Shown piece after piece: positions 25,355 through 31,678 of a DNA stretch of 60,810 nt (position 1 is its first letter; each line of letters begins with the position of its first letter). The DNA comes from a virus: IMG/VR virus record IMGVR_UViG_3300009545_000007, positions 1 to 60,810 of that record. One strand, written 5' to 3'. The notes beneath the pieces were generated by a model. The model saw nothing but the letters and a program-made list of their open reading frames with translations. It made no database searches and was not told the origin of the DNA. The position numbers and the translations under genes were made by a program.

Positions 25355-25605
25355 TACTTCACACCCCTTCCAGTAGCCTCATCAACCGACATGTCACCAT
25401 AGCCGTTCTGATAAAGCCACAATAGCCCACTCTGAAAAATCTTGGTTTGCTTGCTGTCGGTGTTATGCAGGTAGCGCACCGCTTCATCTTTGCTAGTGCC
25501 CGCCCACGTCTGAAACACCTTTGCCTTTAGTTCAAGCTGTGCCTCGGTGCAATCGCTCAGCGCGGTTTGCTTCATTAGTTCCACGAACTCTTTAACGGTT
25601 GTCAT
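25354..25605 (-). CDS. Hypothetical protein
   Basis: 83 aa, helical throughout, with one cysteine and no metal site or membrane segment. Overlaps the upstream membrane-protein gene by 14 bases. Function unknown. Confidence 0.45.
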   Translation of the reverse strand: MTTVKEFVELMKQTALSDCTEAQLELKAKVFQTWAGTSKDEAVRYLHNTDSKQTKIFQSGLLWLYQNGYGDMSVDEATGRGVK

Positions 25606-25813
25606 TCCAAAACCTCAACTTTCTGCCGTCTTTGTACCGGCTAACCCATGCTTTACCCACTCTCCGCTTTTGGCGCTGTAACCAGATGATGGTAGTGATT
25701 ACCACTATCACGGCTGCCTGCCACCAATACTCGACTGCCAACTCTAGCACCTTGCCGAAAAGCAAAAGGGCTGCCGCTACCAGGGCAACCACTACTATAG
25801 TTTTACCTATCAT
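25592..25813 (-). CDS. Small two-helix membrane protein
   Basis: 73 aa with two hydrophobic segments (about residues 5-22 and 28-45) and a strongly basic cytoplasmic tail ('RQKRRVGKAWVSRYKDGRK'). It overlaps the next membrane-protein gene by 4 nt, so the two are probably made together. Could affect the host envelope during early infection, e.g. superinfection exclusion; this is inference. Confidence 0.45.
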   Translation of the reverse strand: MIGKTIVVVALVAAALLLFGKVLELAVEYWWQAAVIVVITTIIWLQRQKRRVGKAWVSRYKDGRKLRFWNDNR

Positions 25814-25986
25814 GGCCGTGGCCCCGCTGCTACCCCGATGTAACCAACCCAGGCAATCGCACCGCCCAGCAATGTGGCTACTATTAGCGCAATCAAAAGG
25901 ACTGTGAAGATTATCAGGGCTCTTGAGGGTTTAGCTGGCTCGTTGTAATCCCCTTCGTGTAGCCAATTGTCTTTAGAGTTGCTCAT
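25810..25986 (-). CDS. Small single-helix membrane protein
   Basis: 58 aa when started at the ATG overlapping the previous stop (TAATG). One hydrophobic segment of about 25 residues ('ALIIFTVLLIALIVATLLGGAIAW') after a charged 24-residue N-terminus. Paired with the adjacent two-helix protein. Confidence 0.45.
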   Translation of the reverse strand: MSNSKDNWLHEGDYNEPAKPSRALIIFTVLLIALIVATLLGGAIAWVGYIGVAAGPRP

Positions 25987-26177
25987 TATCTCATCCCCCA
26001 TCCGCAATCAGCACACGCGCCACAATAGCCGCACCTGGGGTCAGGGGATTGGCTCACGTCTTTGCCGCTTCTGGCACCCTCCAATTCCTGTTGGGATACT
26101 TCGGCCAGTTTGCGGGCCTTGTTGCCGCCCGCTTGTAACTTGATTAACTCGCTAATTGAAAAATTAGGCTTGTTCAT
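25986..26177 (-). CDS. Hypothetical CxxC protein
   Basis: 63 aa from the ATG at 26177 (an upstream TTG start is possible). 'RCGYCGACADCGW' at the end carries four cysteines. Function unknown; a stand-alone zinc knuckle is likely. Confidence 0.4.
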   Translation of the reverse strand: MNKPNFSISELIKLQAGGNKARKLAEVSQQELEGARSGKDVSQSPDPRCGYCGACADCGWGMR

Positions 26178-26257
26178 ATAGAATGTGAATCCTTTCTGCA
26201 AAGTTAGGAGTTAAGCCCCGCATCCCGCCAAGTTTGCCGGGGCTTAACCTTTGGTTG

Positions 26258-26701
26258 TTATTTGTGCCTTAACTCCCTCATTAGGAGTAAAACGATAGCT
26301 GGTATAATGTCACGATAACCGGGTTTCCAATACTCAATCCCGGCATTAGCGCAAAGATCTACTACCAGATTGTTGTAATGTAGCCACGCAGTATCAAACT
26401 CCTTGCTTCCGGTTTCGTGAACTTTCCCCTGTTGGATAAGTCTGGTAATCAGCCTATACTTGCCTTCTGGCTCATTGGTTATATCTTCCCACTTATAACC
26501 ACCGCAATGATAAATCTTACCCCTATCGCTGATAAAGTAATCTTTAGTAGTGGCACGCCTATCCCACTCTTGACCAACTTCAACCACGACCGGAGTAGGG
26601 GTTTCAAATTCATGATCGTAAGCAATAAAGTTGCCCATCCCATCCTCTGCTACAATCTCATATTCTGGTTGGCGATCTTGAGGTTCCATTGGATTTACCA
26701 T
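26258..26701 (-). CDS. Hypothetical protein
   Basis: 147 aa. The N-terminal half is acidic and beta-rich around 'EVGQEWDRRATTKDYFISD' (resembles short 'GQ.W' domains of small phage proteins); the C-terminal half is helical. GGGGAAGG precedes the ATG. No family assigned. Confidence 0.45.
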   Translation of the reverse strand: MVNPMEPQDRQPEYEIVAEDGMGNFIAYDHEFETPTPVVVEVGQEWDRRATTKDYFISDRGKIYHCGGYKWEDITNEPEGKYRLITRLIQQGKVHETGSKEFDTAWLHYNNLVVDLCANAGIEYWKPGYRDIIPAIVLLLMRELRHK

Positions 26702-26747
26702 CACTTTTACCTTCCCCTGTCAAATTTGACAGTTAAAAATTTGTTTG

Positions 26748-26945
26748 TTAAAACCCTTGTAATTCTTTAAGCCAGTCGCAAATCGCCATATATCGGGCTT
26801 GCAACTTTTTAAAATCGTCAACTCTGTTTTGCCAAAGTCTAGGATGATTAACCGGGTCAGTGCTTTCTGCTAAAACCGCAGCCTCATCCATTCTAACGAC
26901 TAAATCTTTTTTATGACCTTCGATTAAAGTTATAATTCCATCCAT
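26748..26945 (-). CDS. Hypothetical small helical protein
   Basis: 65 aa, starting at the ATG that follows GGAGGTGGGAGTG. Helical throughout with a 'HPRLWQNRVDDFKKLQARYMA' core. Preceded by the repeated leader hairpin described separately. Function unknown. Confidence 0.45.
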   Translation of the reverse strand: MDGIITLIEGHKKDLVVRMDEAAVLAESTDPVNHPRLWQNRVDDFKKLQARYMAICDWLKELQGF

Positions 26946-26985
26946 CACTCCCACCTCCCTCTCCCCTCCACGCGAGGGGTTTTGG
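26946..26985 (-). promoter_or_regulatory. Repeated leader hairpin next to the ribosome binding site, copy A
   Basis: On the minus strand a CCCCTCGCGTGGAGGGG hairpin is followed by GAGGGAGGTGGGAGTG and the ATG. Almost the same ~42 nt occurs at 27526-27563 before another gene. On the plus strand the stem is followed by TTTTGG, so it could also terminate antisense transcripts. Confidence 0.5.
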
Positions 26986-26993
26986 TTGTCTTG

Positions 26994-27245
26994 TTACTTC
27001 TTGGTAATCATCACGCTACAGCCAGGGCGGGTACAGCAATACCACTTGTTGCCTTCTTCTTCATGGTCAAATACCAATTCATAGCCACACTTGGGGCAGC
27101 CTTTAGCGTGTTTTCGCTTAATAGCTTTTATTTCTCTAGCGAGAATAGGCGGGTAACTTACCCCTGGTTGTTTCGGTAAAGTGTCAAGTGCTAGTATTGC
27201 CCTCTCAATAGCGTGGCTAAATCTCTCTAACTGTTCTTTGTCCAC
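26994..27245 (-). CDS. Hypothetical zinc-ribbon protein
   Basis: 83 aa from the GTG at 27245, chosen because AAGGAGG lies 7 nt upstream; an in-frame ATG at 27269 has no such site. 'KGCPKCGYEL' and 'WYCCTRPGCSV' form a C-terminal zinc ribbon. The N-terminus is helical. Function unknown. Confidence 0.5.
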   Translation of the reverse strand: MDKEQLERFSHAIERAILALDTLPKQPGVSYPPILAREIKAIKRKHAKGCPKCGYELVFDHEEEGNKWYCCTRPGCSVMITKK

Positions 27246-27285
27246 CCCATCACCTCCTTCCTCCTCCATATAGGAGGAGGTTTGT
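27246..27285 (-). promoter_or_regulatory. Anti-SD-like hairpin leader
   Basis: On the minus strand CCTCCTCC pairs with GGAGGAGG across a 5-nt loop, and a second AAGGAGG follows just before the GTG at 27245. The CCTCC arm could pair with either purine tract, so ribosome access may switch between two structures. Confidence 0.5.
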
Positions 27286-27324
27286 TAATCCTCGGTTGTC
27301 TAACTTTCACGCCTGTTGAAGTGT

Positions 27325-27525
27325 TTACTTTTGAACCGGCTGCTGGAAATTTATCTTAGGTAGCCTTACCGCTGAGCCGCAAGTATCACAAAGTATTATC
27401 TTGCCGCTCTCATACTCGCCAGGGCCAAAAACATAAGACCCGCTTTTCTCACTGATTATTTCCTCGCACTCAGGGCAATAAACATTCACCGCCGCTATAA
27501 TCACTTTAGTTGTCTTTGTTTTCAT
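27325..27525 (-). CDS. Hypothetical zinc-ribbon protein
   Basis: 66 aa from the ATG following GGAGGTGGGAGTG. 'VYCPECEEI' and 'ILCDTCGSA' form a four-cysteine ribbon at residues 16-50. Beta-rich between the pairs. Function unknown. Confidence 0.5.
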   Translation of the reverse strand: MKTKTTKVIIAAVNVYCPECEEIISEKSGSYVFGPGEYESGKIILCDTCGSAVRLPKINFQQPVQK

Positions 27526-27563
27526 CACTCCCACCTCCTCTCCCCTCCACGCGGAGGGGTTTT
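27526..27563 (-). promoter_or_regulatory. Repeated leader hairpin next to the ribosome binding site, copy B
   Basis: Minus strand CCCCTCCGCGTGGAGGGG hairpin, then GAGGAGGTGGGAGTG and ATG. Near-identical to copy A at 26946-26985. The downstream genes themselves are not similar, so the leader rather than the gene is duplicated. Confidence 0.5.
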
Positions 27564-27571
27564 GTTAATCT

Positions 27572-27841
27572 TCAGGCTAAATTATTTTTCTTAGCTTTTT
27601 TACCTGGGCAATCATCTGAACATCGGTCGCATTTTTCCATGCTGTAAATCTCAGACGGCTCCCCCAAAATAGTGTGATACTTTGAAGCGTCGTGATTTAG
27701 GTAACTAACGGCTGCGGCAGTCGCGTTCAAATCTTGGTTGGCACAAAACTCATAGAACTCGGTTTCGTACTCGGTCACTAGGTCGTCCCCATCATCATAG
27801 TGAGTGATGGCCGTGTCTACCAAAATACAATGGTCGTTCAT
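27572..27841 (-). CDS. Hypothetical acidic protein
   Basis: 89 aa, acidic, with a C-terminal 'EKCDRCSDDCPGKK' three-cysteine motif. Starts one base after the upstream stop codon. Function unknown. Confidence 0.45.
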   Translation of the reverse strand: MNDHCILVDTAITHYDDGDDLVTEYETEFYEFCANQDLNATAAAVSYLNHDASKYHTILGEPSEIYSMEKCDRCSDDCPGKKAKKNNLA

Positions 27842-28306
27842 CTAGTTACCCTCTCCTTTCTCTTTTTCAAGCCTTGCTTTGATAATTCTCAGTAAGGTTT
27901 TTGAGTCTATTTCGGTGCAATCTGCCAACCACGCCAACGTCTTTTTCAAAAGTTGCTCGGTTTCACTTGGCGGGTTTGGCAAACTAAATTCCCAGGGTTT
28001 TAATAATTCTGAATTTTCGATTTCTTGAAAGCTCGGTAAATTGTCAACTTCCATAGGTTTTAATCTAATCCCTACCGAGTGCCCATTAATAACCGAAAAT
28101 GCTTTAATCCCTAACCCTATCGCAGTAGCATTGGCAAAAGCTAAAATAAATTCACGAGGGTATGACTGGTCAAAATTTGCTATCATTTTGTGACTGACCC
28201 CACCGTGTTCATTTGAATAACGATAAGTCAAGCCATACCAGATGTGTGTCCTACCCTTTTCAAAACTAACCTCATTTATGTATAGGTATAATGATTTTTC
28301 TTCCAC
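27842..28306 (-). CDS. Hypothetical protein
   Basis: 154 aa from a GTG that overlaps the upstream TAG (TAGTG). Beta-rich first half, helical Lys/Glu-rich C-terminus. AT-rich codons relative to the late genes. Function unknown. Confidence 0.45.
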   Translation of the reverse strand: MEEKSLYLYINEVSFEKGRTHIWYGLTYRYSNEHGGVSHKMIANFDQSYPREFILAFANATAIGLGIKAFSVINGHSVGIRLKPMEVDNLPSFQEIENSELLKPWEFSLPNPPSETEQLLKKTLAWLADCTEIDSKTLLRIIKARLEKEKGEGN

Positions 28307-28473
28307 TACAGCGCCGCCAGCTTTTGATATTCTTTTTGGGTAATCACGATTTCGCTATTGCCTTCACGGTTACGGATAACGAAGCGCCCCGCACCGTATT
28401 CAGTACCCTTATCAATAGCTTCCCAGCCGTGGAAGCGAACACATTGTTCATTGGTAACTTTCCAGTAAATCAT
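28306..28473 (-). CDS. Small hypothetical protein
   Basis: 55 aa (starts MIYWKVTNEQCVRFHGWEA). 'YGAGRFVIRNREGNSEIVITQKEYQKL' suggests a compact beta-beta-beta-alpha domain. AGGAGG and GGGG lie just upstream of the ATG, with a GCCGCAG/CTGCGGC hairpin behind them. Its stop overlaps the next start. Confidence 0.5.
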   Translation of the reverse strand: MIYWKVTNEQCVRFHGWEAIDKGTEYGAGRFVIRNREGNSEIVITQKEYQKLAAL

Positions 28474-28534
28474 CCCCTTACCTCCTGCCGCAGGCTGCGG
28501 CGTTAAATCTTGTGGTGGGCCGGTTGGTTACGGC

Positions 28535-28699
28535 TTACCCTGCTAATAATTCTTTGATAACTTCTAACTCAGCTTTGATCTGCTCAATTTCAGCCTGGGC
28601 GCTCTTTGGGAAATAGGTTACTAGGTTTACAAGTTTGTTGGTAAGTCTGGTTTGCTCTTTATAAAGTTCGTTACGGGCTTCGCGCTCTTTGGCTGTCAT
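28535..28699 (-). CDS. Small coiled-coil protein, first gene of leftward operon
   Basis: 54 aa (starts MTAKEREARNELYKEQTRL), predicted as two helices forming a hairpin. GAGAAGAAAA precedes the start. It is the promoter-proximal gene of the leftward operon, 46 bases from the promoter -10. Function unknown; the position suits an early regulator. Confidence 0.5.
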   Translation of the reverse strand: MTAKEREARNELYKEQTRLTNKLVNLVTYFPKSAQAEIEQIKAELEVIKELLAG

Positions 28700-28744
28700 T
28701 TTCTTCTCGCTTTCTGGTTTGTTTTGTTTGCTCTTTACTCTCTT

Positions 28745-28773
28745 ATTGTATCACTAGCGTATCACTCTGTCAA
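28745..28773 (-). promoter_or_regulatory. Leftward early promoter
   Basis: On the minus strand TTGACA (28773-28768), exactly 17 nt, then TACAAT (28750-28745): near-consensus sigma-70. Two of the GTATCAC repeats lie in its spacer and -10, so binding there would block it. Drives the 22.9-28.7 kb operon. Confidence 0.85.
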
Positions 28774-28830
28774 GAGTTTTACAGACCAATTTGCGAAATT
28801 CGTATCACAATAGCATTGCAAGTGTATCAA
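28748..28830. promoter_or_regulatory. Operator repeats GTATCA(C/A) in the divergent control region
   Basis: GTATCAC at 28748, 28759 and 28802 and GTATCAA at 28824, all in the same orientation. Two overlap the leftward promoter and one lies inside the rightward promoter spacer. The arrangement is that of a Cro/CI-type operator set, probably bound by the 28871-29134 product. Confidence 0.6.
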
Positions 28831-28844
28831 TTTAATGCTATGAT
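28816..28844 (+). promoter_or_regulatory. Rightward promoter for the Cro-like gene
   Basis: TTGCAA (28816-28821), 17-nt spacer, TATGAT (28839-28844). The gene's GAAAGGGGGTG ribosome binding site follows within 15-25 nt. Confidence 0.75.
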
Positions 28845-28870
28845 AAGTTGAGTTGAAAGGGGGTGATTAA

Positions 28871-29134
28871 ATGAAACTATGGGCCATGATGCAAGAAAAG
28901 GGCTATTCCACTAGAGAACTGGCTAAAAAAGCTGACATAAGTACCGGCACTCTTAGCTTTATTTTATACGGACGGAATGGAAAACCTTACTTAGCTGGGC
29001 CAGGGGTACGCCGAAAAATATGTGATGTGCTAAAGTGCGAACCAAGAGATATTGATGAATTTGCGGCGGCAATAGATGATTACATAAAAAAAGAAAATCG
29101 CCGGAATAATGTGGAACTAGCCCCGGCGATTTAG
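28871..29134 (+). CDS. Cro/CI-type helix-turn-helix regulator
   Basis: 87 aa. 'LWAMMQEKGYSTRELAKKADISTGTLSFILYGR' is an XRE-family HTH (Q..G.S...LA..A.IS...LS....G) at residues 3-35. The rest is helical with no protease domain, so it should not be cleaved in an SOS response. It faces the leftward promoter across a repeat-filled operator region and probably represses both promoters. Its 3' end contains the stem of a minus-strand terminator. Confidence 0.75.
   Translation: MKLWAMMQEKGYSTRELAKKADISTGTLSFILYGRNGKPYLAGPGVRRKICDVLKCEPRDIDEFAAAIDDYIKKENRRNNVELAPAI
29083..29132 (-). terminator. Leftward intrinsic terminator inside the Cro-like gene
   Basis: On the minus strand AAATCGCCGG and CCGGCGATTT (29123-29132 and 29095-29104 on plus) form a 10-bp stem with an 18-nt loop, directly followed by TCTTTTTTTATG. 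It would stop leftward or antisense transcripts before they enter the switch region. Confidence 0.7.
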
Positions 29135-29206
29135 AGACAGGCGCGACAGTTTGACGGCTCCGCGCTTTGCCTATTTTATATAATATCACGAAAAGGAGGC
29201 AAGCGA

Positions 29207-29563
29207 ATGAACGATGGGACAGAAGAAACAATCGAATATATGACAGAAGAGGAAATCATTACAGAAGGCCGCAAAATAGGTAAGTGGCAAAAAGAACTTT
29301 ACGCCCGTTTTGGAGAGGAATTAAAACCAATCCTTACTAGGATTAGTATTGAGGAGGTTTTAACCGTAAGGCAAGCTTTTTATGAGGTTCTTCAAGAACG
29401 TGACAACCTGAAAGCCGAAAACGCCGCCTTGCGTGAGCGGGTGGCGCGGTTGGAAGTTCGAGAAGCCGAGTTGATAGCACTCCTTGCGAATGATGAGGAA
29501 GCCTATGAAAAAGCCCTAGATGCAAAAAGGGCGCTGGAAGTCAGGGAAAGTGGGGAGGGATGA
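29207..29563 (+). CDS. Hypothetical coiled-coil protein
   Basis: 118 aa, strongly acidic, with a leucine heptad coiled coil at residues 60-115 ('LQERDNLKAENAALRERVARLE'). AAAAGGAGG lies ahead of the ATG. Overlaps the macro-domain gene by 4 nt, so likely co-translated and possibly a partner. Function unknown. Confidence 0.5.
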   Translation: MNDGTEETIEYMTEEEIITEGRKIGKWQKELYARFGEELKPILTRISIEEVLTVRQAFYEVLQERDNLKAENAALRERVARLEVREAELIALLANDEEAYEKALDAKRALEVRESGEG

Positions 29564-30006
29564 TTGAGCTAGTCAAAGGTGATATTTTCAAAAGCGAGTG
29601 CCAGGCGCTTGTTAACCCGGTTAATTGTGATGGTGTCATGGGTGCTGGCCTTGCTTTGAAGTTCAAAAAGAAGTTTCCACATAACTTTTATGATTATGAA
29701 ACTGCTTTGAAAATCGGTGAGTTGAAACCGGGTAAGGTGTTTACCTGCCTATATTACAAACAGGAAATTATCAATTTCCCAACCAAAAACCATTGGCGGG
29801 ATAATTCTACCTATACCCTAATCACAACTGGACTAGATGCGCTGCAAAAAGAAATAAAAGAACGGGGTATTAAGTCGGTAGCGGTCCCTGCCCTCGGTTG
29901 TGGATTAGGCGGGTTAAACTGGAATGATGTTTTACCGCTAATCGAAACTAGGTTAGGCGAGGATAAACTACCGGGTGTATTGGTTAAAGTTTATCCACCA
30001 AAGTAG
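29560..30006 (+). CDS. Macro-domain (ADP-ribose processing) protein, DarG-like
   Basis: 148 aa, the full length of a single macro domain. 'IELVKGDIFKSECQALVNPVNCDGVMGAGLALKF' carries the N..N..GVMG.GLA signature, and 'AVPALGCGLGGLNW' the second ADP-ribose loop. 'KIKEKFP..F.DYE' spacing and the CDGVMG variant are closest to DarG-type domains, which remove ADP-ribose from DNA. DarT/DarG is a known anti-phage toxin-antitoxin system, so this protein may protect phage DNA or reverse host ADP-ribosylation. No DarT toxin lies beside it. Substrate is inference. Confidence 0.75.
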   Translation: MIELVKGDIFKSECQALVNPVNCDGVMGAGLALKFKKKFPHNFYDYETALKIGELKPGKVFTCLYYKQEIINFPTKNHWRDNSTYTLITTGLDALQKEIKERGIKSVAVPALGCGLGGLNWNDVLPLIETRLGEDKLPGVLVKVYPPK

Positions 30007-30048
30007 GGTCCACGCGGTTTATTGATTAGTTTTTGGGAGAGTTTGAGA

Positions 30049-30795
30049 ATGAACAGAATTATTGGTTTAGTAATCTTTTGGGTGTTGGTCGGCGCGATGC
30101 TGATATTTACCGCCGCCCATACTATCAATTTTATCGGGCAGACTTTGCCCGGTGACAACCAGGCTACAGGCTTTTTTGCATTAGCGGCTTTTGATGTTGG
30201 CTTGGTTGGATGGGCCTGGGTGTTTCAACACGTAGCCAGGGGTACGGCACAGCGCGCTATTTCGGCCATTATGGTGGGTTTTTCTTTCCTCGGATTAGCA
30301 GCCGCATTCTTTGCTGATACTTGGATACAAGCCGGTAAGAGCAAAATAGCAGGCAAAGCTAACGAAGATTTTGTAAGCGTTGCTATTTGGGTTACTGCTG
30401 GTATTGTGTTGTTACACGTTTTGGCCGGGGTAATCTTCCACCTGACAGACCCAAAGTTGAAAAAGCAACGGGATGAGGAAGATTTAGAGAGTGCTATTGA
30501 GGAAGAAGCCCGCAAGATGGCTCGTCAAAATGTGAAAGTGTTAGCGGCTCAGCTTGCACCTAGACTTGCAAACCATACCCTTAACCAGATGTCTACTCGC
30601 TATTTATCTGGTGTACAGGAAATGCAAGTGCTGCCACCCGCACCTAGACCAGAGCCTAAAAAGGATTTAGCCCAAACCACACCCCTTTACTTTTCGGCCG
30701 ATGGTGGGGATAATGGAACTGAGCAAGAGGAGGCCGGGCCGGATAATGGGCAATCCCCTTTTCACTCAATAGTGAAGCGGTTGAAGGGCCGGTAA
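30049..30795 (+). CDS. Four-helix membrane protein (frame 0 product)
   Basis: 248 aa from the ATG preceded by GGGAGAG. Four hydrophobic segments lie at about residues 5-27, 38-58, 71-92 and 107-131, followed by a cytoplasmic helical tail with Glu/Lys/Ala clusters and a Pro/Asp/Gly-rich end. It stops at TAA 30793-30795. Shortly before, C CCT TTT at 30756-30762 is a canonical -1 slippery heptamer in the right phase, opening a 58-codon extension. Located next to the macro-domain gene in an early rightward operon. No family recognised. Confidence 0.6.
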   Translation: MNRIIGLVIFWVLVGAMLIFTAAHTINFIGQTLPGDNQATGFFALAAFDVGLVGWAWVFQHVARGTAQRAISAIMVGFSFLGLAAAFFADTWIQAGKSKIAGKANEDFVSVAIWVTAGIVLLHVLAGVIFHLTDPKLKKQRDEEDLESAIEEEARKMARQNVKVLAAQLAPRLANHTLNQMSTRYLSGVQEMQVLPPAPRPEPKKDLAQTTPLYFSADGGDNGTEQEEAGPDNGQSPFHSIVKRLKGR

Positions 30796-30938
30796 CAACC
30801 GTAGCTCTCAAACCTAAAAGGGTAAAAACCCGTACTCGCAAATGTGCTACTCCCGGTTGTGAAATCCGCTTTGTACCTACCCGTTCGGATCACATTTACC
30901 ACGACCGGAACTGCGGTAAAAATATCCGAAAAAAGTAA
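30762..30938 (+). CDS. Probable -1 frameshift extension: zinc-finger tail of the membrane protein
   Basis: 58 codons in the -1 frame from the slip site to TAA 30936-30938. The frame has no ATG, GTG or TTG after its upstream stop at about 30744, so it cannot easily be started on its own. It encodes a Lys/Arg-rich linker and then CATPGC..12..H..HDRNC, a convincing C2H2C/C4-type zinc finger with basic end. Slippage would give a 296-aa fusion of membrane protein and zinc finger. Stem candidates lie downstream (CGGTTG 30778-30783 with CAACCG 30796-30801) and AGGAGG lies 22 nt upstream. Confidence 0.55.
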   Translation, partial: SLNSEAVEGPVTTVALKPKRVKTRTRKCATPGCEIRFVPTRSDHIYHDRNCGKNIRKK

Positions 30939-30976
30939 TGACGTGGCGTCATATTAAGCTCGTAGCGAGTAACTAA

Positions 30977-31264
30977 ATGTCGCAAACAATCGCCAATCCT
31001 ACCACTAATAAAAAGCTCGGTAAGCGTTACGTTTTCCGGGCTTTACTCGTACCTGCTACCTGGACAATGGCGGCGGCGGTAAGGCTACTTAAAAGCGAAG
31101 GCTCAGAGAAACACCCTTGCCGCTATATCCTCATCAATAACAGTTACTTTGTATTTGGGGATGATGGGAGCGATGCGCGGAACGGACACCCGCTAACCTG
31201 CATGATACCGCCACCTGAATTACTCGCTGAGTGGAATAAGACTAGATTTGTGGAAAGTGATTAG
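30977..31264 (+). CDS. Hypothetical protein
   Basis: 95 aa, basic N-terminus, 'HPCRYILINNSYFVFGDDGSDARNGHPLTCMIPP' in the middle suggests a small beta domain, with two cysteines. Two small palindromes (TGACG/CGTCA and CTCG/CGAG) fill the 38 bases upstream, and no ribosome binding site is obvious. Last gene of the rightward early operon. Confidence 0.45.
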   Translation: MSQTIANPTTNKKLGKRYVFRALLVPATWTMAAAVRLLKSEGSEKHPCRYILINNSYFVFGDDGSDARNGHPLTCMIPPPELLAEWNKTRFVESD

Positions 31265-31414
31265 TTTGACATAAACACTACGCACCCCGCCCCACCTCCC
31301 GCCACTTTCTATGCAATCTGCTATGTTGCAAGGGGTGGTAAGATGTAGGCGGTGACATAGAATATCCTCAATGCATAATCTACAAAGCGCGGCCTGGCGG
31401 TTGCGCCTTTTTAC

Positions 31415-31446
31415 TTTGCCTAAAATTTGCACTCCTATGGTACAAT
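31415..31446 (+). promoter_or_regulatory. Extended -10 promoter reading antisense into the repressor region
   Basis: TGGTACAAT (31438-31446) is an extended -10 element; TTTGCC (31415-31420) is a weak -35. The stretch TATGGTACAAT...GTAAACA is shared with the late promoter before the terminase genes (53317-53337). No plus-strand gene follows for 1.5 kb. Confidence 0.5.
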
Positions 31447-31623
31447 GTAAACATCAGTCTAAACTTATATCGCTTTAAAATCCCTCGCTTTTATCAGCTA
31501 ATTATGATATTTTTAATCGAAAATAATCATTGGATGTTAATATCGTCATTTTACAATTTAATGATTATTTGCCAAAATAATAAGCAATAACTGATATTAA
31601 TAAACCCCAATTGATAATTTTAG

Positions 31624-31657
31624 ACATAAAAATAGGCCACTCTCTTATAAAGTGACC
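31624..31657 (-). terminator. Terminator of the leftward repressor operon
   Basis: On the minus strand GGTCACT and AGTGGCC (plus 31651-31657 and 31635-31641) form a 7-bp stem with a 9-nt loop, followed by TATTTTTATG. It lies 22 bases after the stop of the 31679 gene. Confidence 0.65.
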
Positions 31658-31678
31658 CAGCCGTGTAAAACTCTTACC

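Larger units (their letters stand above)
31265..31678. other. 414-nt AT-rich non-coding region
   Basis: No convincing gene. 31430-31660 is very AT-rich with short repeats such as CTGATATTAAT (31591-31601), which match the repressor operator half-sites at 32867-32953. It contains a plus-strand promoter at 31415-31446 and a minus-strand terminator at 31624-31657. It could host repressor binding, an origin or antisense control. Confidence 0.5.

Noticed and set aside
28291-28506. Plus-strand 71-codon frame at the start of the leftward operon
   Set aside because: It is the complement of the 55-aa leftward gene at 28306-28473, which has proper signals and couples to the next gene.
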